Made by a program: the position numbers and the translations under genes. From an uncultured Verrucomicrobiales bacterium (GTDB taxonomy: Bacteria > Verrucomicrobiota > Verrucomicrobiia > Verrucomicrobiales > Akkermansiaceae): a DNA stretch of 38,204 nucleotides. The DNA lies in assembly GCA_937916135.1 (NCBI GenBank), contig CALFTQ010000095.1, positions 1-38,204 of the forward strand. The letters run 5' to 3'. Shown here piece by piece: positions 8,001-16,003 of the stretch (position 1 is the stretch's first letter; each line of letters begins with the position of its first letter). The notes below the pieces were generated by a model. It was not told the origin of the DNA and made no database searches. It saw only the letters and a program-made list of their open reading frames with translations.

Positions 8001-8402
8001 CGCAACCCCTCCACAGACAACCGCGAGAAACTGCACATGGGCGATGCTGATATGAGCGGGGTCATCCCCGACCTGGTGTACTATAATCTGCAGAGCAAGA
8101 CCGAGAAGCTGGAGTGTCATTACCTCGTGCGGGATGGCGCCGTGCTCCCCTTGTCCACCAAGGCACCCTGCGGGCTCAGCACCGAGGAGCTGTTCACCTC
8201 TGCCATGCAGACAGTGCAATCCGCTATCAGTATGATTCGTGCGGGTCAGTGCCTCTTCTCCGCCGAGGCGCTGGAATTCACCAGTCGCCCGTTCTCGGCG
8301 CTGAACACCGGCAAATGGGGCGGCAAGACTCCGCGTTTCGGCGCCCTCTCCCTGGAAAGTGACCCGCGCACTCTGTTCAACCTGCCCAGGCTCACCAAAT
8401 AA
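5010..8402 (+). CDS. addB: AddB-like PD-(D/E)XK nuclease/helicase subunit
   Basis: This 1130-residue protein is the likely AddB half of an AddAB-type helicase-nuclease that processes double-strand breaks for recombination. The C-terminal RecB-family nuclease domain shows a Cys-containing entry (FLQCPLTFW, near residue 769), the SVMHAVL histidine motif near 808, and the catalytic DRID...IIDYKTSS block near 925-940. The N-terminal part resembles an inactive helicase fold and lacks a clear Walker A. The C-X2-C-X5-C triad that anchors the iron-sulfur cluster in Bacillus AddB is not visible after the nuclease domain. A 33-bp exact duplication at 5533-5598 adds an extra 11-residue unit in a charged helical segment. 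The next gene, a matching AddA-like helicase, starts 22 nt downstream, which supports the assignment. Confidence 0.82.
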   Translation: MNTPELHFLGWNKPAIELVAAKLLEGLSNPQTSAQYRRATVVVPTEGSGRRLREYMAEQAGKKGKALLMPTITLAGHLIPSEFPGVATETETLAAWLKVLSAEGADPVAQYAPLIPRRPETHRERWAVGVAHKLMALRTRLEQEEVELQAISHQLRKREIMYQEEADLLTEETKTTRAALLARRKATRAALLARRKVAANEQKRWSKLQSVFDRVDSLLPSGKSSINNAQADFVKNATWQKQSRLLIMACVPEFSPQIKTLLSNLHGKDGGRVEIWVHAPRTEAYKFDDFGLPLEADWLNREIEIPDALVYADAAREVVDNDASTIHLVTDAEAMAAEALRLAGGHDSRELALAVGDSEFSPSIINAFAAATPAWQLNLPEGRNAMTTDLGRLPGQLADACDARENLPLWNAKQPGIRNNDVRGLDAFIALLTNTALQQAIAEEPGALIGLQEHVEKIRMLLLPGSEDALLSMLKATPKVDDSYKSIEKLQTGWQQAYFDFANRVHKLLDSLCSAKPAKSLTRLANKLEKCHEGSPNHKLATGIARHMRACSDVANNLPTPLCALELLRRQVEDRVKGPVFSESYSTTGDLLGWRELPYARGSRVILAAMHDGCIPEPVPEDDFLPESLCDELGIRHEKFRTARDSYLLTALIESRRQSGRVDFILARQKADGSVLAPSALLMRCGDELPQRARTLFAESKAPKVLPRPAPCPLRRATGCRESVSPGELEHISQIAPGRQNPFTRWFKNKEEQLVQKSYSPSSLAGFLQCPLTFWIKHLFHIDLGDTYKENKGELESNEYGSVMHAVLDKLVEQFPSWEELLTSCPEAENDTQAAEEHMLTAARRIAADEWQRVYNSTSTRRNQTLPMEVQLQAIERTLAEFVRQHSKDLAEGWCNVKREYTLQPTLQLPNGETISFSMNADRIDRHKDGRWRIIDYKTSSGEKNPHKVHFDLLDGGADSLYCRFMNVQGYDFGTVSFGEKLYRWNDVQLPLYAYGLRNPSTDNREKLHMGDADMSGVIPDLVYYNLQSKTEKLECHYLVRDGAVLPLSTKAPCGLSTEELFTSAMQTVQSAISMIRAGQCLFSAEALEFTSRPFSALNTGKWGGKTPRFGALSLESDPRTLFNLPRLTK
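5533..5598 (+). repeat. 33-bp exact tandem duplication inside addB
   Basis: Two adjacent copies of a 33-bp unit (5533-5565 and 5566-5598) encode two copies of TRAALLARRKA/V. The unit is in frame, contains the palindrome GGCGCGCC, and sits in an Arg/Lys/Glu-rich helical region. Exact identity implies a recent duplication or ongoing copy-number change. Confidence 0.9.
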
Positions 8403-8424
8403 CCCCGACTTACTCTCCCCTTCC

Positions 8425-11400
8425 ATGACCGAACAAGTTTCCAGATACGAATCAAACTCGCTCCGCCACCACGTCACCAGCAACCTGATTGCCGCCTCTG
8501 CCGGCACGGGCAAGACCTACCAGCTGGCCTCCCGCTACATCGCCCTGCTGGTTCTCGGCGCCAAGCCGGAGGAAATCATTGCCCTGACCTTCACCCGCAA
8601 AGCCGCAGGTGAATTCCGCAACCGCATTCTGCATGCCCTGGCGGAAGGTGCCTGCGACAAGCGCGACAAGAAAACCGGCCGCAATGAACTGGCGGTGCGT
8701 GTGTGGGATGTTCTCAGCGGGCTGAGCATCGATGAGAATGGCAAAGCAGTCGAAGCGGCCAACCCGGTACCGCTGCTGCCGGTCACGGCGGCTCTGGTAA
8801 AGCTGGCCGAGGCCGAGCACAGCTACCCGGAAGATCTGTACAACTACAACCAGGAGCTGCAAGACTACTACGGATTCCACAAAACTGATGCAAAGACCTT
8901 TGCCCGCCTGCTCAAGGAAATGGTCGCCGTGCTCGGCAAACTCCGTCTCACCACGATTGACAGCTTCTTCTCCTCGCTGGTAGCCACCAACAGCCTGGAA
9001 CTTGGCATGAACAGCGCCGCCCCGCTTGACCCGGCCGATGAAAACCGCGTTCAAGCCTCCACTATCCGCGACTATCTGGATGCCCAGGGCGCAGAGGAAC
9101 ACTCGCGCGAGGAATTCCTCCGCATCTTCAGCAGCCTGACCGGTGGCGTGGGCAACAAAACTCAGTCGCAAATCAGCGCCGAACTCAAAAGCTTCCTGAA
9201 GCTCTACCGCGAGCTGCCCACCGGCACAAAGTGGGGGGATGCCGCTGCGTTCGGGGCGGAAACGCAGCTGAATGTCGCCTCCGATGCCGAAAGGGAGGAA
9301 TACAAGGCCGCTGCGGCCACCTTGCGCTCCCTTCTCCGCAACTACAAGTATCTCCCCGCCACCAAGGGGCTCCGTAAGCAGCTGAACGACCTGGCAGCGG
9401 GGGCTCTGGTCATCGGTAAGACGGCGGCCAAGTGGCTGGAAGGGCTGCGGACGGATTTCCCCGGCCTGCCTGAGCTTGTTGCCCTGCTGGACGCCTTTGA
9501 CGCGCAATCGCCCATGACCCCGGAACTGGAGCAGCATGCGGCCCTTGTCGTCTCAGCACCCGATCTCTACAGCTGGAACAAAACCCAGCGCGAGGGGCTG
9601 GAAGAAGTCATCAGGAAACTGCGCGACGCCAAAAAGTGGAACCACACCGCCAAGACCAAAGCGTTCAGAAGCGCTGTTGATGATTTGTTGACCCGGCAGG
9701 CAAACAGCCGCGACCTGCAAGCATTCAAACACTGCAGCATGACGCTGGGCACGCTGGCCGCTCCCTGCAAACTTCGGCAGATCGCAGACCGCACCGCAGC
9801 GCTGCACACTCTGCTGGCGGGGTACGCCGATTGCTATGAGCAGCGCATGCTGGCAGAGGGCCGCCTTTCCTTCGCCGATATTGCCCGCATGGCAAAAAAA
9901 CTCATGCTCAAGGACATTGGCGACCCCACCCTGCTGCGCCACCATGTAGCCTACCGCATGGGAGGCGAGCTGCACCACTGGATGCTGGATGAATTCCAGG
10001 ACACCTCCGAGGACCAGTTCACCACGCTTACCCCCCTGCTCCAGCCCATTGCCAACGACGCGAGAGCCAATGCCTTCGACTTTACCACCGAGCGCTGGGA
10101 ATCCGACATGCCCCGCACCCTCCGCGGCAGACTCAAGCCGGAGAAACACTGCGTCACCAACGAAAGCATCTTTGTAGTAGGCGATGTGAAGCAGAGCATC
10201 TATGGCTTCCGCACCGGCAAGACTGAGGTATTTGACCGACTCAAAACAGACGACACCTGGAAATTCCCGCTCCAGGCTTCGGAGCTGAAGCGCAGCTTCC
10301 GTTCCTCCCCCGTCATCATGGGTAAGGATGGTTTCATCAACCGCCTTTTCTCCACCCTGCATTCCATCGAATGCCCGGAAAACGGCAACACCAGCTGCAT
10401 TGAAACAGCCCCCGTCACCCACCTGAAGCAATTTGCCGTGCACCGGGCCGCCAAGGATAAAGCCGGTTATGTGGAAATCATGGCCGTGGCGCCACCGCAG
10501 GAAGATGACGCCGATACTGACAGCGACGCCACCTCCCGCACCCGCATCTACGACGCCATTGTCCACAAGCTGCACCAACTCACAGATGCCGACAGCCGCC
10601 CGCTGCACGGCATGAGCATTGCCATCCTGGTACGCAGCAACATTGAAGCAGATGAAATCATGGTCTGGCTGGGTGATAAGATGCCCGGACTACCCCGCCT
10701 GCTGGTCAAGGACACACTGGCCGCTGCCGCCAGCCCGCTGGGTGAAATCCTGCTCTATTTCTTCAAGTGGCTGCTGCACCCCAGCGATGCCGCTGCCCTG
10801 AATATCGCACGCACCTCCTTCCTGGGAAAAATATTCGATGCTCCGGCAGACCAGGTACACGCCAAATGGCTCAGGATTCTTCAGGAAACAGGCTATGTCT
10901 CCACGCTCGACCAATTGCTCAGCCCGCTGAATGCCACGGACCGCAAAGCCAATGAACACACGATCCGGCTCTGGCAGGACAGCGCACTTGCCTTCGATGC
11001 CGAAGGCTCCGCCCTGGCAGACTGGTGCAACCGCATGAAAAATCTCAGCGTTCAGGCCGCCGGTTCCTCCGGCGCTGTGCAGATTATGACCATGCACAAG
11101 AGCAAGGGCCTGGAGTTCGATGCGGTCATCCTCCCCTATGCCGGCACCCAGGCAGTGGACGACACCCGCGATATCAACTACTTCATCACCGAAGACGGCA
11201 GCGCCATGCTGCTCAAACCCGGCTCCAAATCCGATTGGGCGCAGCTCAGCCCCGTCTTCCCGGAGCTCGCCTCCCAGTGGCAGCAGAATCAGCGCAGAGA
11301 GGCATACAACCTCCTTTACGTTGCAGCCACCCGCGCCAGACACGCCAACTACATCATCTGCCACGGTGCAGAGCTCTGCTCTGACTCACAGGCTGAAGAA

Positions 11401-12228
11401 ACCGGCGAAACCGCCACCACCTGGAAAGCCGCCGCCCGCTCCATGGGCGGGTTCATCCGCCAGGTCGCAACCAGACTGGGGAGCGTGGAGAAATCCCCCC
11501 TCGGCAAGATTGAAGAAAACCAGGTCATCTACACCCAGGGAGAACCCACCTGGTTCGAAGAGATGAAGAATGCAGCTCCCGCACCGGCTTTGCCGGCCAC
11601 GCCACACGCCCCCCTCGGTGCCGCAGTGCAACGCCGCAAGCGCACCAATCCCTCCACGCTGGCCAAGGCGGAGGATAAACAGTCCCAGGAGCCGGAGGAA
11701 CGAGGAAACGCCCCCCGCGTGGACTACGGCGAACTCTCCGCCGCGGATTTCGGCACACTGGTACACGCTGCGTGGGAGGAAATCATCTGGTACGATGCAA
11801 CGCTCCCCCCTGACTGGATGGAGGACAACGCTACCCGCACCTTGCCCCAGAGCGTGGTGTACGATGCCCTCCAGCAGCCCGAAATAGCCGCACTCTTCAC
11901 CAGCAGTCCCGGCCAGGAAGTTTACAACGAGCAGCCCATCGAAGCCATCACCGAGGTCAACGAATGGCTCTCCGGCACCATCGACCGCCTTGTGCTCACC
12001 CACGATGCCACCGGCAACGTAACCGCCGCCCACATCATCGACTTCAAGACCAACCAGCTCGACCCCACCAAAGAGAAATCGTACGCCGCCCTGAAGGAGG
12101 AATACGCAGCCCAGATGGCCGCCTACCGCAAGCATGTGGCCGCGGCCCTCGGCCTCCCCAAATCCGCCGTCGCTGTATCACTCCTCTCCTGTCCCCTGGG
12201 CATAAAAGCAAGGATAGTCCCCTGCTGA
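8425..12228 (+). CDS. addA: AddA-like UvrD/Rep-family helicase with nuclease domain
   Basis: This protein of about 1267 residues carries all the superfamily 1A helicase motifs: Walker A AASAGTGKT near residue 27, ALTFTRKAA, TIDSFF, the DEFQDTS Walker B near 522, GDVKQSIYGFR near 586, TMHKSKGLEFD near 889 and YVAATRAR near 966. A C-terminal RecB-type nuclease domain follows, with TLVHAAWEE and the catalytic GTIDR...HIIDFKT residues near 1184-1208, then a conserved QMAAY segment. This is the AddA architecture, with a translocating motor and one of the two nucleases of AddAB. The open frame extends upstream to 8359, but that would overlap addB; the ATG at 8425, 22 nt after the addB stop, is the likely start, although it has no Shine-Dalgarno sequence. 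The pair probably forms one transcript. Confidence 0.88.
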   Translation: MTEQVSRYESNSLRHHVTSNLIAASAGTGKTYQLASRYIALLVLGAKPEEIIALTFTRKAAGEFRNRILHALAEGACDKRDKKTGRNELAVRVWDVLSGLSIDENGKAVEAANPVPLLPVTAALVKLAEAEHSYPEDLYNYNQELQDYYGFHKTDAKTFARLLKEMVAVLGKLRLTTIDSFFSSLVATNSLELGMNSAAPLDPADENRVQASTIRDYLDAQGAEEHSREEFLRIFSSLTGGVGNKTQSQISAELKSFLKLYRELPTGTKWGDAAAFGAETQLNVASDAEREEYKAAAATLRSLLRNYKYLPATKGLRKQLNDLAAGALVIGKTAAKWLEGLRTDFPGLPELVALLDAFDAQSPMTPELEQHAALVVSAPDLYSWNKTQREGLEEVIRKLRDAKKWNHTAKTKAFRSAVDDLLTRQANSRDLQAFKHCSMTLGTLAAPCKLRQIADRTAALHTLLAGYADCYEQRMLAEGRLSFADIARMAKKLMLKDIGDPTLLRHHVAYRMGGELHHWMLDEFQDTSEDQFTTLTPLLQPIANDARANAFDFTTERWESDMPRTLRGRLKPEKHCVTNESIFVVGDVKQSIYGFRTGKTEVFDRLKTDDTWKFPLQASELKRSFRSSPVIMGKDGFINRLFSTLHSIECPENGNTSCIETAPVTHLKQFAVHRAAKDKAGYVEIMAVAPPQEDDADTDSDATSRTRIYDAIVHKLHQLTDADSRPLHGMSIAILVRSNIEADEIMVWLGDKMPGLPRLLVKDTLAAAASPLGEILLYFFKWLLHPSDAAALNIARTSFLGKIFDAPADQVHAKWLRILQETGYVSTLDQLLSPLNATDRKANEHTIRLWQDSALAFDAEGSALADWCNRMKNLSVQAAGSSGAVQIMTMHKSKGLEFDAVILPYAGTQAVDDTRDINYFITEDGSAMLLKPGSKSDWAQLSPVFPELASQWQQNQRREAYNLLYVAATRARHANYIICHGAELCSDSQAEETGETATTWKAAARSMGGFIRQVATRLGSVEKSPLGKIEENQVIYTQGEPTWFEEMKNAAPAPALPATPHAPLGAAVQRRKRTNPSTLAKAEDKQSQEPEERGNAPRVDYGELSAADFGTLVHAAWEEIIWYDATLPPDWMEDNATRTLPQSVVYDALQQPEIAALFTSSPGQEVYNEQPIEAITEVNEWLSGTIDRLVLTHDATGNVTAAHIIDFKTNQLDPTKEKSYAALKEEYAAQMAAYRKHVAAALGLPKSAVAVSLLSCPLGIKARIVPC

Positions 12229-12246
12229 TAAAGAGATCCCACGCTC

Positions 12247-12276
12247 GGAAGCCCGGGACTCCCCCTCCGGGCTTCC
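12247..12276 (+). terminator. GC-rich hairpin after addA
   Basis: A 10-bp stem (12247-12256 with 12267-12276) closes a 10-nt loop 18 nt after the addA stop codon. No T-tract follows, so it may be a factor-assisted terminator or an RNA-stabilising hairpin. Confidence 0.45.
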
Positions 12277-12557
12277 TGCTGCAGGCCGGCCAGCATCCCA
12301 TTCGGCTAAATATCACCCACCCTTATTTCCCCTGCCTGCCGGAGTTCGTATTCATTGCACCAGGTGCCACCTTCTTATTTAGCTGCAAGCCAGCAGGCTG
12401 CGGCGAAATAATATCTCATTCCTCCAAATAGGTACAGTGTTACCCCCACTCAAAGGAGTCATTCCCCGATTGAAGATGATTGTTTTTCAAAGGGCAAAAG
12501 ACAACTAATAGTTTATGTGAGAACTTCAGAAAATAATTCCAGTCTCTTGCTGGTAGT
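12277..12557. other. Intergenic transition from GC-rich core to AT-rich island
   Basis: Composition changes from the GC-rich addA side to AT-rich sequence at about 12400-12480. No gene was seen. This is the apparent left edge of the accessory island; no flanking direct repeat or integrase gene was found. Confidence 0.5.
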
Positions 12558-12586
12558 TTGACAGTAATTAAGAACAGTGGTATAAT
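12558..12586 (+). promoter_or_regulatory. Consensus sigma-70 promoter of the restriction-modification operon
   Basis: TTGACA (12558-12563) and TATAAT (12581-12586), a perfect match to the consensus with a 17-nt spacer, lie 32 nt before the ATG at 12619. It is the best promoter in the window and suggests strong, unregulated expression in many hosts, as expected for a mobile restriction-modification system. Confidence 0.85.
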
Positions 12587-12618
12587 CTGAAGAGCACGAG
12601 GAACAAACAAGAGAAGAT

Positions 12619-14475
12619 ATGCAAAGCATTAATAATAAACAGATCGGGTGGGGTAACAAGCTTTCCCGAAACCGAGTTGATATAATCGCCTCGGTTGGAC
12701 GCTCTCAGTTACAGAGTAACATTGAGAATGATGAGTGGAGTTATAATGAACTCCTGAAAAAGAAGAAGATTGACAGAAATTTGGTGACGGTCAATGGAAC
12801 GGTTCATAAGAACCTAGATTTGAGATTTGTGGATGACCGAGTATCTGTTCTTATTGAAACTAAGCAGAATTATGATACTTGTCTTGAAGCCGCAATGAAG
12901 CAGTTGCAGTGTTATGTTGAATTTGAAAAGATTTTAGCCAGACATAACAGAATAATTGCCATTCTTGCTAATACTAATGATAACCGCATTATGGTATGGC
13001 GAGGAGATGTTTGTGAGGAGAATTTCTTAAAAGAGGAAACAGAACTGCGCTCATTTAGTGGTTATAGAGAAGTTTTCTTTGGTAAGGAAAATAACAAGGA
13101 TAAGGTAATTCGCAGCACATATGAATTGAATGAATTACTACATGGTTTAGGAATTGAAGAGGCATTACGAAGCCAGTTTGTTGGGACATGCCTACTTGCC
13201 TTAAAACGACTTAAGCCAGAAGAGTTTGATTACCACCGCTTAACAACAAAGGCAATTATCGCTTCAATGGAAGAATGTTTGGAAGGGCTTCTTGAACATA
13301 ATCTCCATAAAGGTGAGAAGTTAGCACGATTGAAGAATAATATCCTTGAAGCGCAGTCTGTAAAGAGATTATCAAGCGAGAACTTTATCGAAATTTTAGA
13401 TAAGATTAAGAAGGAAATTTTACCATTTATCAATGATAAGACCAGTAGAGGGCAAGATATCCTTAACCTTTTCTTTACAACCTTCAATAAGTATGTGGGC
13501 AAGAAGGATAAGAATCAGGCGTTCACTCCCGACCATATCGTCCATTTCTTGTGTAAGGTAGCCAATGTCAATAGAAATTCACGAGTTCTTGACCCATGTT
13601 GCGGTAGTGGCGCGTTTTTGGTAAGAGCATTGACAGAAGCGATAGATGATTGCAATGGAAACATTGCCGATGAACAAAAGGTGAAGAAAGAGCAAATTTA
13701 TGGCATTGAAGATGAAGAATATGCTTTCGGGTTATCTACCACGAATATGTTAATTCATGGGGACGGCAATTCAAATGTCATTAAGGCTAACTGTTTTGAA
13801 AGAGCGGATTGGATACGAGATGCTATGATTGATACCGTTCTAATGAATCCCCCATATAATGCCCAACGCATTAAGTGTCATCCAGCCTATGCAAAAGAAT
13901 GGAGTAAGGGGAAGAAGAAAGACGAAGACCCAACGAAAGGATTTCACTTTGTTGAATACATTGCTAATACAGTTGGTAAGGGCAAATTGATTGCGTTGCT
14001 GCCAATGGCATGTGCTATCGGTAACGATAAGGAAATTCGTGCAATTAAGGAACGGATGCTACAAAGACACCATTTAGATGCGGTATTCTCTTTGCCGAAT
14101 GATGTATTCCACCCAGGTGCTACCGTGTGTGCCTGTTGCATGGTATTTGATTTAGGAGTTCGTCATGAATCCGCTCCTATCAAGGAGACATTCTTTGGGT
14201 ACTTCAAAGACGATGGTTTTGTGAAAAGAAAGAATTACGGGCGAGTAGAAAAGGAAGAAGGATTATGGGATAAAATAGAGAATCAATGGCTTGGCTTATA
14301 TTGGAAGAAGCAAAGTGTAGAGGGACTATCCGCTGTAAAAAAGGTAACGGCAGATGACGAGTGGTTATGTGAAGCATATATGGAAACGGACTATTCTCAA
14401 CTACAGCAATCAGACTTTGAAAAAGTGTTGAGAGATTATATTGCATTTCAAATTCAAACAAGTGACATGATATGA
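12619..14475 (+). CDS. BcgI-like type IIB restriction-modification subunit (nuclease-methyltransferase)
   Basis: This 618-residue protein joins an N-terminal nuclease to an N6-adenine methyltransferase. The N-terminal PD-(D/E)XK signature reads Asp67, then Glu80-Thr-Lys82 (IETK). A helical linker leads to the gamma-class methyltransferase domain with the SAM-binding motif VLDPCCGSGAF near residue 322 and the catalytic NPPY near 410. Length and order match BcgIA-type subunits of about 640 residues. The gene for a two-repeat specificity subunit overlaps its end by ATGA. In the BcgI family, such a complex methylates adenine in a split recognition site and cuts on both sides of unmodified sites. 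The strong AT bias against GC-rich neighbours shows recent acquisition. A type I-like modification role without cutting cannot be excluded from sequence alone. Confidence 0.85.
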   Translation: MQSINNKQIGWGNKLSRNRVDIIASVGRSQLQSNIENDEWSYNELLKKKKIDRNLVTVNGTVHKNLDLRFVDDRVSVLIETKQNYDTCLEAAMKQLQCYVEFEKILARHNRIIAILANTNDNRIMVWRGDVCEENFLKEETELRSFSGYREVFFGKENNKDKVIRSTYELNELLHGLGIEEALRSQFVGTCLLALKRLKPEEFDYHRLTTKAIIASMEECLEGLLEHNLHKGEKLARLKNNILEAQSVKRLSSENFIEILDKIKKEILPFINDKTSRGQDILNLFFTTFNKYVGKKDKNQAFTPDHIVHFLCKVANVNRNSRVLDPCCGSGAFLVRALTEAIDDCNGNIADEQKVKKEQIYGIEDEEYAFGLSTTNMLIHGDGNSNVIKANCFERADWIRDAMIDTVLMNPPYNAQRIKCHPAYAKEWSKGKKKDEDPTKGFHFVEYIANTVGKGKLIALLPMACAIGNDKEIRAIKERMLQRHHLDAVFSLPNDVFHPGATVCACCMVFDLGVRHESAPIKETFFGYFKDDGFVKRKNYGRVEKEEGLWDKIENQWLGLYWKKQSVEGLSAVKKVTADDEWLCEAYMETDYSQLQQSDFEKVLRDYIAFQIQTSDMI

Positions 14476-15530
14476 AAATTGATATTTCTACGTGGCGGGA
14501 ATTCCGTATAGGTGACTTGTTTTCGCTAAAAATTGGTAAAGCCAATAACACAATTCTTGAAGACGGAAGTGAAGCATTGTACATTGGAGCCAAGAAAAAA
14601 GCCAATGGTGTAATGCGCCGTTGTAAGCGTGATTTGACCATTGCAATGCGAGGAAATTGTATCTTGTTTATTTGTAATGGACAAGGTTCAGTTGGATTCA
14701 CGAACTACATAGATAAAGACTTTATAGCAACAACTGATATAGTTGCTGGTTATAATCCCCACTTGAATCCGTATGTAGGCTTGTTTCTAGTCACTGTATT
14801 TGATTTAGAACGACCGAAGTATTCTTACGGAAGAAAATGGAAAACTCATCTCGCAGACACAAAGGTGTTACTTCCTGTACAGGAATCAAGCGGAGAACCT
14901 GATTGGCAATACATGGAGGATTACATAAAAAGTCTTCCCGCCTTGAATACTTGTTTGTCTAAACTTAGCGATACCAATTTAATGTCATGTGAGCCTCTTA
15001 ATCTAATGCAAGATTTTCTAATTGGTAAGGACAAATGCGTTGCTTTGTTATTAAGGGGGAATTGGAAAAAGTATAAAATTGGAAAATTGTTCAACATAGA
15101 GAAAGGTAAGCGTTTAACTGATGCCGATAAGGTTGAAGGTAAATTACCATTCATAGGAGCAATAGATAGTTGTAATGGAGTATCTTCCTATATAGATGAA
15201 CAGCCCATTCATTCGGGTAATGTTATCACGGTGAATTATAATGGGTCGGTAGGTGAAGCCTTTTATCAGCCTGTTTCATTTTGGGCTTCTGATGACGTCA
15301 ATGTTCTTTATCCTAATGGATGGGAATTGAATCCTGCCATTGGTCTTTTTATCTGCACTGTAATTCGTAATGAGAAATACCGTTTTTCGTATGGTAGAAA
15401 ATGGAAATTAGACCGAATGGAAGAATCTGAAATATGGCTTCCGTCTGACAATGACGGTAATCCTGATTGGCAATACATGGAAGATTACATTAAGTCTCTT
15501 CCTGCTGGCAATAAATTGGCAAACTTGTGA
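14472..15530 (+). CDS. Specificity subunit of the BcgI-like system
   Basis: This 352-residue protein is built from two similar halves, each with one target-recognition domain and a conserved helical end. The halves begin with related motifs (RIGDLFSLKIGKAN and KIGKLFNIEKGKR), each has YGRKWK, and each ends with an identical DWQYMEDYIKSLPA block near residues 146 and 335. This is the HsdS/BcgIB layout, in which each domain reads one half of a bipartite DNA target. The start ATG overlaps the stop of the nuclease-methyltransferase gene (ATGA), so translation is coupled. The near-identity of the two end blocks makes recombination between half-genes possible. Its target cannot be read from sequence. 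Confidence 0.87.
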   Translation: MKIDISTWREFRIGDLFSLKIGKANNTILEDGSEALYIGAKKKANGVMRRCKRDLTIAMRGNCILFICNGQGSVGFTNYIDKDFIATTDIVAGYNPHLNPYVGLFLVTVFDLERPKYSYGRKWKTHLADTKVLLPVQESSGEPDWQYMEDYIKSLPALNTCLSKLSDTNLMSCEPLNLMQDFLIGKDKCVALLLRGNWKKYKIGKLFNIEKGKRLTDADKVEGKLPFIGAIDSCNGVSSYIDEQPIHSGNVITVNYNGSVGEAFYQPVSFWASDDVNVLYPNGWELNPAIGLFICTVIRNEKYRFSYGRKWKLDRMEESEIWLPSDNDGNPDWQYMEDYIKSLPAGNKLANL

Positions 15531-15739
15531 AACGATAAAACTTCCTACAAAAACTCCCCACTGTCTTTACCGATGATGGAGAGACTTGTTATTTATGGGG
15601 ATGGGCTGCACCTATGTGGTAGGACAGAGCCTAACGATAACAGTTCTATCTCCTTTTGTCTCATATACGATGACATAAAATCTATATCTAGCTCTCCATT
15701 TTCTTTAACAGGCAACAACAAAAACAGCAACACCACACC
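15531..15739. other. Non-coding stretch after the restriction-modification operon
   Basis: No intact gene was seen. The stretch contains the inverted specificity-subunit remnant listed separately. Composition stays AT-rich to about 15830 and then returns toward the genome average. Confidence 0.5.
15632..15715 (-). pseudogene. Remnant of a specificity-subunit half, inverted
   Basis: On the minus strand about 28 codons read LPVKENGELDIDFMSSYMRQ and then KEIELLSL, which matches the conserved end of specificity-subunit halves; the intact gene beside it has LLPVQESSGEPDWQYMEDYI at the same place. The match stops abruptly on both sides, with no start and no target-recognition domain in frame. It points toward the intact gene. 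This is either a decayed second copy or the end of a silent cassette that once exchanged with it by inversion. Confidence 0.55.
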
Positions 15740-15767
15740 TTGACAAAGGTTGAAAATGTGGTATACA
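15740..15767 (+). promoter_or_regulatory. Candidate promoter, target uncertain
   Basis: TTGACA (15740-15745) and TATACA (15762-15767) are 16 nt apart. The nearest downstream reading frames are the doubtful 28-codon ORF at 15835 and the gene at 16004, which also has its own -10 box. It could serve either or drive an unannotated RNA. Confidence 0.5.
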
Positions 15768-15834
15768 GGAGTCGCACGCGGCATGAGCCGGTGCATCTGT
15801 CTATCAAATCCCAATCAAACTGTTTATCATCGTT

Positions 15835-15921
15835 ATGAATACTACCTCTATTGCGGCAGGAGCCGCGTTGTTGTTGCTTCCTGAGTGTTGTTGTGCTGTG
15901 CAGATGGTGCATGGTGCGTGA
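15835..15921 (+). CDS. Possible 28-residue hydrophobic peptide
   Basis: A 28-codon ORF has a hydrophobic core (AAGAALLLLP) followed by three consecutive Cys. It lies about 68 nt downstream of a good promoter, but it has no Shine-Dalgarno sequence. It could be a small membrane peptide or a chance ORF. Confidence 0.15.
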   Translation: MNTTSIAAGAALLLLPECCCAVQMVHGA

Positions 15922-15991
15922 AGCTGAATTCCGGCGTAGATACCGCCTTGGCGGAGCTTTGCTCTGCTGCGGGTTCTCGTTTTAGCACAAA

Positions 15992-15997
15992 TACAAT
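15992..15997 (+). promoter_or_regulatory. -10 box 6 nt before the start at 16004
   Basis: TACAAT at 15992-15997 is separated from the ATG at 16004 by exactly 6 nt, the same gap as at uvrA, sua5 and the gene at 32580. No good -35 box is present at the normal distance, so support comes mainly from the repeated geometry and the absence of a Shine-Dalgarno sequence. Confidence 0.4.
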
Positions 15998-16003
15998 CCC
16001 TCT

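Noticed and set aside
15593..15814. 73-residue minus-strand ORF as an intact gene
   Set aside because: Only about 28 codons match specificity subunits; the rest is unrelated and there is no ribosome-binding site, so only the fragment is reported.
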